Assembly (NCBI GenBank): GCA_944382785.1
Contig: CALWNO010000024.1
Span: forward strand, 1-39,095
Reading direction: 5' to 3'
Length of the DNA: 39,095 nucleotides
Origin: an uncultured Gemmiger sp.
GTDB lineage: Bacteria; Bacillota; Clostridia; Oscillospirales; Ruminococcaceae
Shown here: piece after piece, positions 38,800-39,095 of the stretch
Layout of the letters: the number at the start of each line of letters is the position of its first letter
Numbering within the stretch: position 1 is the stretch's first letter
Position numbers and translations under genes: made by a program
The notes under the pieces: model-generated
The model's input: the letters and a program-made list of their open reading frames with translations, nothing else
The model's database searches: none
Told to the model about the DNA's origin: nothing

Positions 38800-39095
38800 A
38801 TGATGTCACTTGCAGTCAAAAAGCATATTCATCAGGCTGCTTCGCTGGCCCTCACCCTGGTGATGGCCGCCGCCCTGATCTTTCAGGCAGCCACCCCGGT
38901 TTATGCCGACGAAAAACAGCAGGAGCTGGAAGCCAACAAGAACAAGATCCAGCAGGAATTGAACGAGATCCACAACCAGCAGTCCGAAAACCAGGAGAAC
39001 CTGGAGAATGCCCAGGACCAGAAAGAGCAGCTGGAAGCCAAGAACGCCGAGCTGAAGCAGGAAGTGAACGAGATCTCCAACAAACTGGATGATAT
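38800..39095 (+). CDS. Secreted coiled-coil peptidoglycan hydrolase (PcsB/CwlO-like), N-terminal part
   Basis: Only about 98 codons are visible before the window ends. The N-terminus has a signal peptide (basic HKKH-type start, hydrophobic core LALTLVMAAALIF, likely cleavage after VYA) followed by a long Glu/Gln/Lys/Asn-rich coiled coil (LEANKNKIQQELNEIHNQQSENQ and similar heptads). This is the N-terminal layout of PcsB/CwlO/EnvC-type proteins, whose coiled coil is held by FtsX and whose C-terminal CHAP, NlpC/P60 or M23 domain cuts the wall. The catalytic type is not visible. ATG 38800 follows GGTGGAGGAA by 9-11 nt. The position right after ftsX strengthens the call. Confidence 0.8.
   Translation, partial: MMSLAVKKHIHQAASLALTLVMAAALIFQAATPVYADEKQQELEANKNKIQQELNEIHNQQSENQENLENAQDQKEQLEAKNAELKQEVNEISNKLDD

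Noticed and set aside
1-39095. Mobile elements, prophage, CRISPR arrays or toxin-antitoxin genes
   Set aside because: No transposase, integrase, repeat-spacer pattern or paired small toxin/antitoxin frames were seen on either strand.

Overview
The window looks like chromosomal housekeeping DNA from a high-GC, gut-type Firmicute, most likely Oscillospiraceae/Ruminococcaceae of the Faecalibacterium-Subdoligranulum-Gemmiger kind. The reasons are strong AGGAGG ribosome sites, several TTG and GTG starts, two T-box leaders on aminoacyl-tRNA synthetase genes, a DnaD/DnaI pair, a class II GalT, a YtrA-type GntR regulator with its ABC exporter, and an FtsEX/PcsB-like cluster. The genus is inferred from protein style only. 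I see no insertion sequence, integrase, phage gene or CRISPR array.

Layout. 1-3400 (minus): galT (runs off the left edge), a sugar-phosphate nucleotidyltransferase, and a zinc-ribbon/RING-like DUF2628 membrane protein. 3515-7258 (plus): prfB in one uninterrupted frame, then a CtpE-like P-type ATPase. 7341-9218 (minus): dnaD-dnaI helicase-loading pair. 9450-12495 (plus): a phosphoribosyltransferase-like protein, then a WecG/TagA glycosyltransferase with a large initiating sugar-phosphate transferase. 12595-14588: a LytTR response regulator with an AgrC-like kinase. 14794-14978 (minus): tRNA-Pro(CGG) and tRNA-Gln(CTG). 15276-16352: phosphofructokinase. 16495-19242: GntR regulator, ABC ATPase and two membrane subunits in one overlapping operon. 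19338-21242: a GH42-like protein. 21269-28556: T-box-valS, a small membrane protein, T-box-pheS-pheT. 28639-30249 (minus): K+(Na+)/H+ antiporter. 30442-32538: a possible short RNA, then glmS. 32790-35433: CapD-type dehydratase and a small initiating sugar-phosphate transferase. 35729-36814: CdaR/PucR-type regulator. 37106-39095: ftsE-ftsX and the start of a secreted coiled-coil peptidoglycan hydrolase.

Shared themes. Cell-surface carbohydrate recurs: GlmS feeds UDP-GlcNAc synthesis; the CapD dehydratase plus the small transferase and the TagA plus the large transferase look like two separate lipid-linked glycan starts; GalT and the nucleotidyltransferase handle hexose phosphates; FtsEX would control a wall hydrolase. 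Promoters are unusually easy to read: near-consensus hexamers spaced 17-18 nt precede most transcription units, and most units end in a clear hairpin-T terminator.

Most worth a second look: the GH42-like protein has lost both catalytic glutamates (Met152 and Arg294 in their places) but keeps its zinc cysteines and all domains. Other points are a phosphoribosyltransferase fold with Ala-Ala in place of the acidic pair, a terminator placed 2 nt before tRNA-Pro, a free-standing promoter-to-terminator unit before glmS, prfB without its usual frameshift, and a PFK with the rare GGNG/PKTIDND combination.
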